From positions 38,064-102,063 of the forward strand of contig CAJBLH010000013.1 of assembly GCA_903953895.1 (NCBI GenBank): a DNA stretch of 64,000 nucleotides. Direction: 5' to 3'. The notes under the pieces were generated by a model that saw only the letters and a program-made list of their open reading frames with translations, was not told the origin of the DNA and searched no databases. A program made the position numbers and the translations under genes. The first letter of the stretch is position 1. Every line of letters begins with the position of its first letter. Source of the stretch: an uncultured Desulfobacteraceae bacterium (GTDB taxonomy: Bacteria > Desulfobacterota > Desulfobacteria > Desulfobacterales > Desulfatirhabdiaceae). This document shows positions 16,148-26,350 of this stretch, in pieces.

Positions 16148-17449
16148 ATGACTGAAAAAGAACACATCATCGAAGACGAAATCCCAGAAAATTATGCCAC
16201 CGAAAAAGGAGCCTGGCCGCTTATGTTTGTAATGGGCTGTCTTTTGCTGTTGGGACTTGGCATACCCATCCTGCTGATTTATTACATAAAATCTCCACCC
16301 ATCGATCAACTAATGCCGATAATGGGGATATCCTATTCCAAGTTGGTGTATATTTTCCTGGTGAGTACGGCAATTATTACTTACGCATCGGTTTTATTTC
16401 TCAGAGCCAGGCCCATTATCATCTTTCCGGTTTTTGTGATATTATTATATTGCTGCTTTCCATTCATTGTTGGGCTTCGCAACAACCTGCCAATCAAGGA
16501 AGCCATCATCGATACGCCGCTTTTATCACATCTGCCTTTTTTCATAAAGCCGGCCTATCTTTTTTTCGAATTTTTTGTTCCAACTGGAATTCTCATTTGT
16601 TTATTTTTGCAAATTAAAAATATTTTGTCGAAAAAATCAACTTCCTTTGCTTTTTTAAGCCTGGCGTGTTTTCTGGGAACCGCCGCCGTCTTAGGATCTT
16701 CAATATTGACTCAGGCAGGCATTCCTAATCTTGTTACAATCGCCAAATGGTCGAATCCCAATCTTTCCATCAAACAAAACCTGCAACAAGCCTATCCCAT
16801 TCCAGATGAAAACCAGTTATTGTCTTCAACCGCAGAAATTGAGTCACCCGCCAATACGTTTCGAGTTCCGGGCATCGATAGGGAACCTGCCGGACAACCG
16901 GATACAGCAACACTTCGATCAGCCGTGGCTATTCCCAAAGAAGTTTCAACGATGCATGAAATCGATCAAAAATTTCAGCAGCTATCTGCAAAACTGGATC
17001 ACCTTATCGATATCATGCGTCAGAAGCCGTCATCACAGCAAAATGGTCGAGATCAGTTGGCGCCGGCCAATGCAGCCGACCTATCCAAACACAACGAACC
17101 GCCTGCCGCTTCCCTGTCGGCGGCCAAATTGGTTGAAAATAAAACCGATGAGGAAACTCTCGAACAAAAACTGCAGCAGGTATCCACGCGATTGAACGGA
17201 ATCGCCGATACAATTTCGCGTATCGAAACTTTGCTGCCCAAACAGACTTTAGATCAACAGAAATCGCCGGATTTCACTCCCCCGGCTCTTGCAGAACTCC
17301 AAACACAAAGTGTAACAGAGAACGCACCTCTTTCAACGACCAAGGATATCACTCAGGAACTATCGCTCATTTCAACAAAAGTCGATCAAATACTGGAAGC
17401 ACTTTCCCATGATAAGAAACCACACAGGTCGCTTCCCAAAAAACAATGA
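16148..17449 (+). CDS. Multi-TM protein with C-terminal coiled-coil repeats
   Basis: ORF 16109..17449, likely start MTEKEHIIED at 16148; about 6 TM then HEIDQKFQQLSAKLDHLIDIM / LEQKLQQVSTRLNGIADTISRIETLL / ITQELSLISTKVDQILEAL. Confidence 0.75.
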   Translation: MTEKEHIIEDEIPENYATEKGAWPLMFVMGCLLLLGLGIPILLIYYIKSPPIDQLMPIMGISYSKLVYIFLVSTAIITYASVLFLRARPIIIFPVFVILLYCCFPFIVGLRNNLPIKEAIIDTPLLSHLPFFIKPAYLFFEFFVPTGILICLFLQIKNILSKKSTSFAFLSLACFLGTAAVLGSSILTQAGIPNLVTIAKWSNPNLSIKQNLQQAYPIPDENQLLSSTAEIESPANTFRVPGIDREPAGQPDTATLRSAVAIPKEVSTMHEIDQKFQQLSAKLDHLIDIMRQKPSSQQNGRDQLAPANAADLSKHNEPPAASLSAAKLVENKTDEETLEQKLQQVSTRLNGIADTISRIETLLPKQTLDQQKSPDFTPPALAELQTQSVTENAPLSTTKDITQELSLISTKVDQILEALSHDKKPHRSLPKKQ

Positions 17450-17487
17450 ATCCGGTGTTACTTTTTCTGTAAAGGAGTTGCAAGACT

Positions 17488-19062
17488 ATGTCCGATAAGG
17501 AAGAATCTGAAGCAATCTCTGCCAGACTTCAGTTGTTACAGGACAACTTGGCCGAAGCCGTACGGCTGGCCGAAGTTTTTTACACAGGACAGGTAGAGGC
17601 TCAAAATGCGGCACAACAGGCACTAAAAGAAAAAACAGAACTCGAACAACGGATACAAACACTCCTGAATGAAAAATCAGTTGCTGCGGAAACAGCAGAT
17701 GATGTTGATATCGCCCCATTGTTAGCGGAATGTGAAGCGTTACAAAAACGAATTCATGAGCTTGAGAACAATTTGGCTGAAGCCCAAAGCTTGTTGGAAA
17801 CGAGGCTGAAGGAAATCAACGACTTTCAAGCCCGCATCGATCAGGCTCTGACTGAAAAGGCAGATGTTGAAAACCTGAGACGGGGCTTGCGGGATGAAAA
17901 TGTTCGAGTACAAAACGAGATGGTTAAGCTTGAAACCCGTGTGGAAACGGAATGCAATGCACTGAAAGACAAAATTCAGGCGCTTGAAACAAATTTGCGT
18001 ACTGCCGAAAGCCGGGCTGAAACAACCCAAAGAGAAAAGAGCGCTGCAGACGAAAAGATAGAGGCCATCACCGTAGAGAAAAAAACGCTTGAAAACAAAT
18101 ATGAAGATGCATTTACGGGTAAAATTGATGCGGAAAAAGAACTGCGTGCTGCGACCAAGATAAACGAGACCTTAACGATTCAACTGGAGGAGTGCAATAA
18201 ACGGTTGCACAGTCCGATTTCTAAAGTTGCGATGGCTGTGGTGGTGTTGCTTGCCCTGGCCTTGCTTGGATATTCCATCTTTCTTTTCCAGAGCTATCCG
18301 AACCGGTTGGTAAACGTCGATAGACAACTCGAAACATTGGTTACCCGCTTTGAAGACAAGACCCAACTTTTTGATGTGATCAGCCAGGGCCAGAAACAAA
18401 TGTCGGCAAAGCTCGACGAAATTTATCAGGAAGTGGAAATTATCGGCAAAAAGGCCGGCATTCAAATCGGAGCGCCAGGATCGGAAAAACATCCTTCGGA
18501 TACGGGCTTCTCAGGATTGACAGATCGGATTGACAGGCTGGAAAAAGCATTAAGCGACCTGCCTACAGGTCGGATTGCCTGGCAGGAAGAGGTGGATGCA
18601 TTACGCAAGAAAGTGGCCGATCTGGAAAAACAGCGCAAACAATTAGAGATAGAAAAGGCCAAATCATTTCTTCCGGAAGACCGACACTTTAAAATTCTTA
18701 CCGAAGTCTATTTTGATTCGGGTGAAACCAGACTGTCGGAAAAAGCTGCTGAAAATATAAAAACAATCGCTGAAAAAATCAAAAAAAAACCGGATATCCC
18801 CATTCGTATTGAAGGCCATTCCGATGACAAGCCCTTGCGTTGGACTATTTTTGATAGATTCAGCAACAATATGGAATTATCCATAGACCGTGGCGCAACT
18901 GTAGCCAGCATTTTAATCAAAGCCGGCGTAGATGCCAGTCAGATCAGTATCATCGGCGTCGGCCCGGCCCGGCCTGTCTCATCGAATGATAGTTCTGAAG
19001 GTAGGGCAAAAAACCGTAGAGTGGAAATCAAAATGATGGATAGCCCCAATGATTTGGGTTAA
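17488..19062 (+). CDS. Long coiled-coil, single-TM, OmpA-domain protein
   Basis: N-terminal heptad-rich region, TM VAMAVVVLLALALLGYSIFLF, C-term VYFDSGETRLSEKAAENIKTIAEKI...IEGHSDDKPL...AKNRRVEIKM (OmpA). Confidence 0.88.
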   Translation: MSDKEESEAISARLQLLQDNLAEAVRLAEVFYTGQVEAQNAAQQALKEKTELEQRIQTLLNEKSVAAETADDVDIAPLLAECEALQKRIHELENNLAEAQSLLETRLKEINDFQARIDQALTEKADVENLRRGLRDENVRVQNEMVKLETRVETECNALKDKIQALETNLRTAESRAETTQREKSAADEKIEAITVEKKTLENKYEDAFTGKIDAEKELRAATKINETLTIQLEECNKRLHSPISKVAMAVVVLLALALLGYSIFLFQSYPNRLVNVDRQLETLVTRFEDKTQLFDVISQGQKQMSAKLDEIYQEVEIIGKKAGIQIGAPGSEKHPSDTGFSGLTDRIDRLEKALSDLPTGRIAWQEEVDALRKKVADLEKQRKQLEIEKAKSFLPEDRHFKILTEVYFDSGETRLSEKAAENIKTIAEKIKKKPDIPIRIEGHSDDKPLRWTIFDRFSNNMELSIDRGATVASILIKAGVDASQISIIGVGPARPVSSNDSSEGRAKNRRVEIKMMDSPNDLG

Positions 19063-19094
19063 ATCAACTATTTAACTGATATGAATTACTCCAT

Positions 19095-20909
19095 ATGATA
19101 TTACGAATTCTTTTGATCGTATTCCTGAGTTTGATCTGCCAGGATATTCCCCTTGCTTTTCCGGCAGCACCACTGGAAGAGCTGCAGAAAAATGTAAATC
19201 AGGCAACCGCCAATGTGATGCAGTCCGTTGTCAGCGTCAAGGCTCAAAAACAAAGCCAGACCGGTATATTGTACGAGAGTATCGGCTCAGGCTTCGTTGT
19301 TGACGAAAGAGGTTATGTTTTAACCAATCTACATGTGGTTGAAAATGCACAAAATATTACGATATCCCAATGGCGGATCGGTCCGAATGTTATCTCCGCA
19401 ACACTGATGAATACCGATGAATCTTTGGATCTTGCCCTCCTAAAGATTGAAAGCAATGGTATATTCAAGCCTGCACCGCTTGACAATTCCGACCAATTGA
19501 AAATCGGCAACCTGGTGATATGCGTCGGAAGCCCTTTTGGTTTTAAACATAGCGTCACTTTCGGAATTATCAGTGATCTGCATCGAGAAATCGTGATACA
19601 AGGGTTGACATACCAGGATATGATCCAGACCGATGCTGTGATTAACGAAGGCAACAGCGGGGGGCCGATCGTCAATATATTCGGCAGGGTAATCGGTGTT
19701 GGAACTGCTATTTATGCGCCGGACGGCACCTATACCGGGATAGGCTTCGGCATTCCGATAAACCGGGCAAAACATTTTTTCTCGCAAACAACAGGGGCTG
19801 TTCTTGCTGCGGCTACGGCCCCGCTTCCCGCCGCCAATCCCAAAGAGCCGGTCGATATCAACACGAAAATTCCTGACGATCAAATACACAGGCAGTTTTC
19901 TGATTGCAGAGAATGCCATGTGATTTCGGCCAAAAGTGTTGTCACCGTTCAGGCAACCCTGCCCCATCTTCCACTGGAGGGATGCAGCGATTGTCACATT
20001 CTGACAAATGATAAGGTTGCAACAGCTCCGATTACCGTTGCGATGAACGTTCCAAAGCAGATTCCCAGTTTTTTGCAATTTGGATTTTTTGTCCGGTCAA
20101 CCATCCTGATCCTGTTCGGTTTGGTCGTAGGAACTGTTGGCACAATGGTAGGCGTCGGTGGAGGTTTTATTCATGTACCATTTTTAATGCTTGTTTGTGG
20201 TTTTTCCGTTCAGGATGCGATCGGCACATCGATAGGGATTATTTTTTTCAATACAACCGCTGGCTCATTCATGTATTATCATCAAAAATGTATCGATCTC
20301 GATCTGGCAAAAAAACTCTCTTTGATCGTTATCCCCGGAGCTATTTTAGGGCCGCTGATTGTACAGCAATATAACAATTCCTGGTATCTTGTCGTATTTA
20401 CCCTGTTGCTCTTCGTAATCTCCTGTTATTTGTTTTTTACCAACTCGCAGATAAATGTGCTTCCTGAGTTTCGATATAACCGGCGTGTGACGATAGAAGA
20501 TATCGATGGAAATAAAATATCTTATTCAACCAATATCGGGCTGAGCTATATCGGCACATTTATTATCGGCTTTTTTTCAAACCTGATCGGTATCGGTGGC
20601 GGTATTATCCATGTTCCTTTTCTGATTCTGTTTTTAAGAATTCCGGTTCATATCGCGCTTGGCACTTCTCATTTCATTCTGTGTGTATCGTCTTTTGCGG
20701 GAATGATCATGTTCGGGATTTTGGGTAATATCCATTTCGACTATATGATGCCGATTGCTGTGGGGGCCATATTGGGAGCAAAAATCGGCGTGGAGCTTTC
20801 AAAATTGACCAGTCCTGTCGTTATCAGAAAAATGCTGGCGTTGATTCTATTTTTTATCACTTTCAGAATCTTTATTAAACAGATAACTACCATTATGACG
20901 ATTCAATGA
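19095..20909 (+). CDS. MamEO-type fusion: trypsin-like protease + two CxxCH + TauE/SafE transporter
   Basis: TNLHVVENA (His), ESLDLALLKI (Asp), NEGNSGGPIVN (Ser); CRECH and CSDCH; C-term VGTVGTMVGVGGGFIHVPFLMLV...NLIGIGGGIIHVPFLILF TauE repeats. Confidence 0.88.
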   Translation: MILRILLIVFLSLICQDIPLAFPAAPLEELQKNVNQATANVMQSVVSVKAQKQSQTGILYESIGSGFVVDERGYVLTNLHVVENAQNITISQWRIGPNVISATLMNTDESLDLALLKIESNGIFKPAPLDNSDQLKIGNLVICVGSPFGFKHSVTFGIISDLHREIVIQGLTYQDMIQTDAVINEGNSGGPIVNIFGRVIGVGTAIYAPDGTYTGIGFGIPINRAKHFFSQTTGAVLAAATAPLPAANPKEPVDINTKIPDDQIHRQFSDCRECHVISAKSVVTVQATLPHLPLEGCSDCHILTNDKVATAPITVAMNVPKQIPSFLQFGFFVRSTILILFGLVVGTVGTMVGVGGGFIHVPFLMLVCGFSVQDAIGTSIGIIFFNTTAGSFMYYHQKCIDLDLAKKLSLIVIPGAILGPLIVQQYNNSWYLVVFTLLLFVISCYLFFTNSQINVLPEFRYNRRVTIEDIDGNKISYSTNIGLSYIGTFIIGFFSNLIGIGGGIIHVPFLILFLRIPVHIALGTSHFILCVSSFAGMIMFGILGNIHFDYMMPIAVGAILGAKIGVELSKLTSPVVIRKMLALILFFITFRIFIKQITTIMTIQ

Positions 20910-22246
20910 AAAGTGAACCGAGCAGTTTTTATTTTTTAAAAAAACCAGACCGGCCACCTGTTCAAATCAAAAAAACATCCAATACATCCGAGACCAAGCT
21001 GTCTGTGCCTTTGTCGCTGATTCAATACAACAATCCCTTCGATGAAATTGAATATCTTTCCACCTCGATACGAGCCAGAGGGCATATTCCGATCGTCTGG
21101 TCCAAAGCCAGGGGCTTGATGGTCAATCACCTATCCAGAGCCTATCCGCTATTTGACGGTTTCAATGTTGCTGGTTTAAACGACCCTTTGGAAGTGATCA
21201 AATTTATAATCAGTAAACCCCAGGAGTGTATCTCCTATATTTTTGAAGACTTTCATCACTACATCGGTGAAAAAGATACCATCAACCCGGTGGTTGGTGA
21301 AATCCGTTCTCTGATCAAAGAATTATACCGCAATTTAACAGGTCGAAATGAAAGCGTTTTTTTGTTTGTACCCCGTTCATATGAACTGCCGCCCGAGCTG
21401 CAACCTTTTTTCGCCCAATCAATCCCAAAATCTCTAAAAAAAACCAAAGGATACCTGGATCGCTATGGCATGCTTTTAACAGATGCCGAATTTCTTTCGC
21501 ACACAAAGCCCATGATCGGTGCGGATACTCTGATCGAGCGGCTGCTTCAGGTATTATCCCAGATGGAGACGAACAACCCCCTGCTGGTAGGCCCCCCCGG
21601 CGTGGGGAAAACCGCTGTGGTTGAAGGTCTTGCCAGAATGATCTACTCGGGAAAAGTACATCCCAGTCTTCATGGAAAGGCGTTGTATTCGCTTTCATTA
21701 AACAGTCTCATCGCCGGTACACGCTATCGCGGAGACCTTGAAGACCGGCTCGAATGCTTGATGGAGGAAGTACTTCATAAAAAAGATAAGGTCATCATTT
21801 TTATCGACGAGATTCATACTTTGATTGAAGCCGGCGCAACTGAAGGCGGCATGGGCCCCGCTGATATTTTAAAACCGGTGCTTGCCCGCGGAGAATTTCC
21901 CTGTATCGGCGCGACAACTCCAGCAGGAGCAGAATGCTTTGCCAAAGACCCAGCCTTGATGAGACGATTCAAAAAAATTATGGTTCATGAACCATCGGTC
22001 GATCAGTCACTTGCCATATTGAGGGGGATTATCACCTGTTTTGAAAATCACCACCGATTACAGGTCGATGATGATGCATTGGCTACAGCGGTGATGATGA
22101 GTAACAAGCATATCGTCGGTGAATATCTTCCGGGCAAGGCCATCTCGCTGGTTGACGGCGCTGCCGCCTTATGCAGCATGCAGGGCAAAAACAGGGTTAC
22201 AAGCAAAGACATATTGGTTGAAATGGAACGGTTGTTGATGGCTTAG
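20906..22246 (+). CDS. AAA+ ATPase: Ycf46-like N-terminal domain + ClpA/B D1-type AAA
   Basis: LLVGPPGVGKTAVVEGLARMI, VIIFIDEIHTLIEAGATEGGMGPADILKPVLARGE; no second AAA domain; ATGA overlap with the MamEO-type gene. Confidence 0.88.
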   Translation: MKSEPSSFYFLKKPDRPPVQIKKTSNTSETKLSVPLSLIQYNNPFDEIEYLSTSIRARGHIPIVWSKARGLMVNHLSRAYPLFDGFNVAGLNDPLEVIKFIISKPQECISYIFEDFHHYIGEKDTINPVVGEIRSLIKELYRNLTGRNESVFLFVPRSYELPPELQPFFAQSIPKSLKKTKGYLDRYGMLLTDAEFLSHTKPMIGADTLIERLLQVLSQMETNNPLLVGPPGVGKTAVVEGLARMIYSGKVHPSLHGKALYSLSLNSLIAGTRYRGDLEDRLECLMEEVLHKKDKVIIFIDEIHTLIEAGATEGGMGPADILKPVLARGEFPCIGATTPAGAECFAKDPALMRRFKKIMVHEPSVDQSLAILRGIITCFENHHRLQVDDDALATAVMMSNKHIVGEYLPGKAISLVDGAAALCSMQGKNRVTSKDILVEMERLLMA

Positions 22247-22310
22247 TTGAAAGCTATAGTCCTGAAAAATTTTGACATGCCTTGATCAATGCTTCTGCAG
22301 TCAAACTCAG

Positions 22311-23039
22311 TTATAAATCGCAAGTCCTTTTTTGAAGGTATTCCCGCTGAATTACATATATCAGTTCCGTCAGGGCCTTTTCTTCAACCTTATCCATATC
22401 GACAAAATGAATTGCACACGCATGGCTGCCCGCCTCCTTATTCTCTTCAAATCGGACAATTCTCGCCTTTCGAATGCTCACCCGCTGTTTGGAACGTTCC
22501 GATCGGAAGATCACTTCGATATCTGTCAAATTGTCTCCGGTGCATAAAGGCAATACCATATCCGCCAGATTCTGAAGACTGATCAAAGCTCCGAAAGATC
22601 CGCCCAGACTTAAATTGATCACTTGGTTTACTAAGGATACCCCACATTTTTTAAAAACCATCTGTGTGCCGGGCGGAGCGTTCACTCTAAAATTGCGCCG
22701 AAGCTGTTTACGTCTAATGAGATTCGGGAACAACGCCCAGATGTTGTTTTTATAAATTTGAGCGATATCGGCATTGAACATATATGACAATTTGTCTGAT
22801 CCGGCAAATTCGCATTGAATCTGACGGGATGATCCAGCAATCAAATCGGTAAATCCTTTCGGGCATTCGATTATCAAATACGATGCATTCTCTTTGTTCC
22901 GAATATCCTCAACAATGGTCTGCTCTTCATACTCCGTTCCCAACAGCTTCATTCGAATCAGAGACTTACCGTTTTTCACCAGTTCAAGAAGTGCATAAAT
23001 CTTTGTATTACTAGTGAATTCATCAAATTCCAGCTCCAT
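22311..23039 (-). CDS. PilZ-domain (YcgR-like) protein
   Basis: RRKQLRRNFRVNAPPG ... INLSLGGSFGALI. Confidence 0.8.
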   Translation of the reverse strand: MELEFDEFTSNTKIYALLELVKNGKSLIRMKLLGTEYEEQTIVEDIRNKENASYLIIECPKGFTDLIAGSSRQIQCEFAGSDKLSYMFNADIAQIYKNNIWALFPNLIRRKQLRRNFRVNAPPGTQMVFKKCGVSLVNQVINLSLGGSFGALISLQNLADMVLPLCTGDNLTDIEVIFRSERSKQRVSIRKARIVRFEENKEAGSHACAIHFVDMDKVEEKALTELIYVIQREYLQKRTCDL

Positions 23040-23107
23040 CCCGTCGCATCCTTCGGTTTTTTATTTTCTCTTGTGAACCCATTGGATATTTGGAAAAAAC
23101 AGGACGA

Positions 23108-24526
23108 TCACTCTACTGCTTTCGGCAATGCATCATCACTGAACCGCTTATCCGTCATCCGATATTTTTCGATCTTTCTGTAAACCGTAGCCGTATTGAT
23201 CCCAAGAATCATTGCGGTTTTTTTTCGGTTTCCTCCGGTTTCCTGAAGCGCCCGAAGAATGTGCTGCTTTTCCAGGTCTTCAAGCGTCATCAGACCGTTA
23301 CCTTTATTTGATAAAAAACGGTCGGGTTCCAGACTACGAATCGATGAAAGTGTCAGTACCCGAGAACTTTCCAACAAAACAGCCGATGCCATCATGTTTT
23401 CCAGCTCCCGGATATTCCCGGGGAAAGAATACCCCATAAGACATTGTTGCAGTTCCGGGGAAATAGATTCAATGGGGTTGGCTTTACTGTTTCCATATTT
23501 TTGAACGAAATATCGGGCCAAAGGAAGGATATCTTTTTTTCGTTCTCTGAGTGGTGGCATCTTGATGGTGTACATGCTCAACCGATAAAACAAATCCGCT
23601 CTGAAACGCTCCTGCTTGACCTCATTTAGAATATCCCGGTTTGTTGCCGCCAGAATTCGAACATCGATACTCTTGCTGCTGGTACTGCCCAATCGGTAAA
23701 ATTCTTTTTCCTGTATGACTCTGAGCAGCTTACCCTGGAGTGACGGAGCCAGTTCAGTAATTTCATCCAGAAATAGCGTTCCGCCATGAGCCGCTTCAAA
23801 AAAACCTTTTTTATCGCTGATGGCATGGGTATAGGCACCTTTGGTATGTCCGAAAAACTCATCTTCAAAAAGTGTCTGTGTAAAAGCGGCCATATTGACG
23901 GCAAGAAAGGGTTCGGAAGCTCGGCTGCTCAATTTGTGAATCATACGGGCCATCATTTCCTTACCCGTACCCGATTCACCTGTAATGACCACGCTGTAAT
24001 CTGTGGGTGCAACCGCCTCGATCTGATAAAAAACCAGCGCCATTAAATCGTCTTCTGCAACGATTTCATCGAAAGCATGGGGATTGAGTAGATTTGAAAA
24101 AGACTGCTTTCCAGCAAAACGTGCTACTTCTTTTCTAAGATGGTACCGTTTCAGCGCCCGTTGAAGTATCTCTACCAGTTTTTCACCATTGACCGGTTTA
24201 ACCAGATAATCATATGCTCCCAGCCTTATGGCTTGAATTGCCGTAGAAACCTCATCATTTGCGGTAACTATCAAACAAACAGTTTCCGGGAATTCTTTTT
24301 TTATGTTCTCCAGAATTTGCAGGCCACTGACATGCGGCAAGAGCAAATCCAGAAGAATTATTTGGTAAGGGTTTTTGCGAACTCTGTCCATCACCAGCCT
24401 GCTGTCGGAAATGGTGTCCGGCTCCGGCAGATCCGCGCTGAGCAACGTGGCCTTGATACTCAACAAAAGTCCGGGATCATCATCTACAACCAGAATGGGA
24501 GACTTTTCATAAACGGATTCCATCAT
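23108..24526 (-). CDS. NtrC-type response regulator (REC-AAA-Fis)
   Basis: ILVVDDDPGLLLSIK, ITGESGTGKEMMARMIH, GTLFLDEITELAP, Fis NRKKTAMILGINTATVYRKIEKY. Confidence 0.94.
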   Translation of the reverse strand: MMESVYEKSPILVVDDDPGLLLSIKATLLSADLPEPDTISDSRLVMDRVRKNPYQIILLDLLLPHVSGLQILENIKKEFPETVCLIVTANDEVSTAIQAIRLGAYDYLVKPVNGEKLVEILQRALKRYHLRKEVARFAGKQSFSNLLNPHAFDEIVAEDDLMALVFYQIEAVAPTDYSVVITGESGTGKEMMARMIHKLSSRASEPFLAVNMAAFTQTLFEDEFFGHTKGAYTHAISDKKGFFEAAHGGTLFLDEITELAPSLQGKLLRVIQEKEFYRLGSTSSKSIDVRILAATNRDILNEVKQERFRADLFYRLSMYTIKMPPLRERKKDILPLARYFVQKYGNSKANPIESISPELQQCLMGYSFPGNIRELENMMASAVLLESSRVLTLSSIRSLEPDRFLSNKGNGLMTLEDLEKQHILRALQETGGNRKKTAMILGINTATVYRKIEKYRMTDKRFSDDALPKAVE

Positions 24527-24682
24527 ACCTCATTTTACAACAATCAGCCGAGAACAGGGATGAGCCTGCCTTCTATCTTTATAGATTCTGGACGGTCAAA
24601 CGGCGTTTTCCGCTAACTCTCTTCTGCCAGCGGGAGAGATTGAAAGTTTCTAAAAGCACAGATTGTGACCGTTTAACGTATA

Positions 24683-26350
24683 CTACATCAGAATTTTGTC
24701 AACCCTAATTACAAAGTCTTTCAGATTAAACGGTTTATAGAGAATATCGATGAATCCGAACTCAGAGATATCACCCAAGAGCGGATGGCCTTCATGCCCG
24801 GTTATCATCATGATTTTCATATCCGAGAGGACAGGATCTTTTTTGATCACTCTGCAGACCTCGACACCATTCATTTCAGGCATAAACAAATCCATGACCA
24901 AGAGATCCGGCCGGTGAGAACCCAGACGGATACACGCTTCAATGCCATTGGAAGCTTCTTCGACGATGTAAGAACGTCGTTGTATCAGAACTTCCCTCAG
25001 CATTTCACGGATCGATGCATCGTCATCCACGACCAGAATGCGCAAAGGCTTACGCTTGAGTACCGTTGGTAAATGTACATGAAACGTGGCGCCTTCACCC
25101 GGGATGCTCTCGAATGTGATAGTCCCACCATGCGACTTGATGAGATTATAAGATACAGAAAGTCCGAGTCCGGTTCCCCCTTTTTCCTGTTTATCGGTGA
25201 TAAAGGGATTAAAGAGTTTTCCGACAATGGCGGGATTCACTCCTTTTCCATTGTCCGATACCGATATTCGGATATCGCCATCCTGGGACAGAAGACGTGT
25301 AGATATCCGAATTTTTCCGCACTCATGCGCAATGGACTCCGCAGCATTGATGATCAAATTCAGAATCACCTGTTCAATATTCTGAAGGTTTCCCGTTACG
25401 GTGGGAAGATGGTCTTCCATATCCAGATCGACTTCGACATTCAGTTTTCTCAGGGTGGATTGGGAAAGCCGTATGGCATTTTCGATGGCATCATTGATCT
25501 GCATCGGAATTTTCTCGGATTGGCCTGAAAATCTTGAAAAACTCTTCAGGTCGGTCACGATTGCCGCCACGCGTTTTGCAGCCATATCCATATCGGAAAT
25601 GAGCTGCATCAGATGATGGTTGATAAAATCTAACCGCAGGCCTCCATACTTTCTCTGAGGATGCTGTATCGCCTGACCATTGAGAACGGGAATGATATCC
25701 TGCCAGATTTTTTCCAGAAGGGGTATATTGTAGATGATCAAATTGATTGGATTATTGATTTCATGCGCCACACCGGCTATCAGAGCTCCGAGCGCCTCCA
25801 TTTTCTGCGCCTGGTGCAATTGATTCAAGAGTTGACTGCGATCGGTAATATCTTGAATCGTCTCCATTGCCCCGACGACCTTACCTGCAGAATCGCGAAT
25901 CGCCACAGCTACAAAATAGATATTTCGCTTCTCTCCCTGAATGTCCAGTTCATCAGAGGCCTCATAGGCCCCAGGAATGTTTGCACATCTGGAAAAGCTA
26001 TTGTTATCATACCAATTTCGCATGACACTTTCGTCCGCATCCAAAACCAGGTCAACCAGAAGGGGACGATATTGCCCTCTGTAAAAAATCCTGGAATCTA
26101 CGGGCTGGTTCAATACCGTTTCTTTCAGAACTCCGGTCAGAATTTCACAGGCCCGGTTCCAAATCACCACACGATGGTCCGTATCGATGATAAATATTGG
26201 AATGGGGTTCCCATCCACCATGGATGAAAGAAATTCGCCTTCGAAAATATGGCAAGTATCCGGCGCCTGTAGTTCTGAAACTACAGATGGATTCATGAAT
26301 TCCTGGGGTTGACTAACCATGTGTCTCCTCATGATCGCATCAATTATCAT
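24683..26350 (-). CDS. PAS hybrid histidine kinase with C-terminal REC
   Basis: PAS, HEINNPINLIIYNIPLLEK (H-box), HATPase NGKGVNPAIVGKLFNPFITDKQEKGGTGLGLSVSYNLI, REC ILVVDDDASIREMLRE. Confidence 0.94.
   Translation of the reverse strand: MIIDAIMRRHMVSQPQEFMNPSVVSELQAPDTCHIFEGEFLSSMVDGNPIPIFIIDTDHRVVIWNRACEILTGVLKETVLNQPVDSRIFYRGQYRPLLVDLVLDADESVMRNWYDNNSFSRCANIPGAYEASDELDIQGEKRNIYFVAVAIRDSAGKVVGAMETIQDITDRSQLLNQLHQAQKMEALGALIAGVAHEINNPINLIIYNIPLLEKIWQDIIPVLNGQAIQHPQRKYGGLRLDFINHHLMQLISDMDMAAKRVAAIVTDLKSFSRFSGQSEKIPMQINDAIENAIRLSQSTLRKLNVEVDLDMEDHLPTVTGNLQNIEQVILNLIINAAESIAHECGKIRISTRLLSQDGDIRISVSDNGKGVNPAIVGKLFNPFITDKQEKGGTGLGLSVSYNLIKSHGGTITFESIPGEGATFHVHLPTVLKRKPLRILVVDDDASIREMLREVLIQRRSYIVEEASNGIEACIRLGSHRPDLLVMDLFMPEMNGVEVCRVIKKDPVLSDMKIMMITGHEGHPLLGDISEFGFIDILYKPFNLKDFVIRVDKILM

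Noticed and set aside
16148-19062. Assigning specific mad gene numbers to the TM/coiled-coil and OmpA proteins
   Set aside because: Deltaproteobacterial MGCs contain numbered mad genes, but I cannot confirm a specific match without a search.
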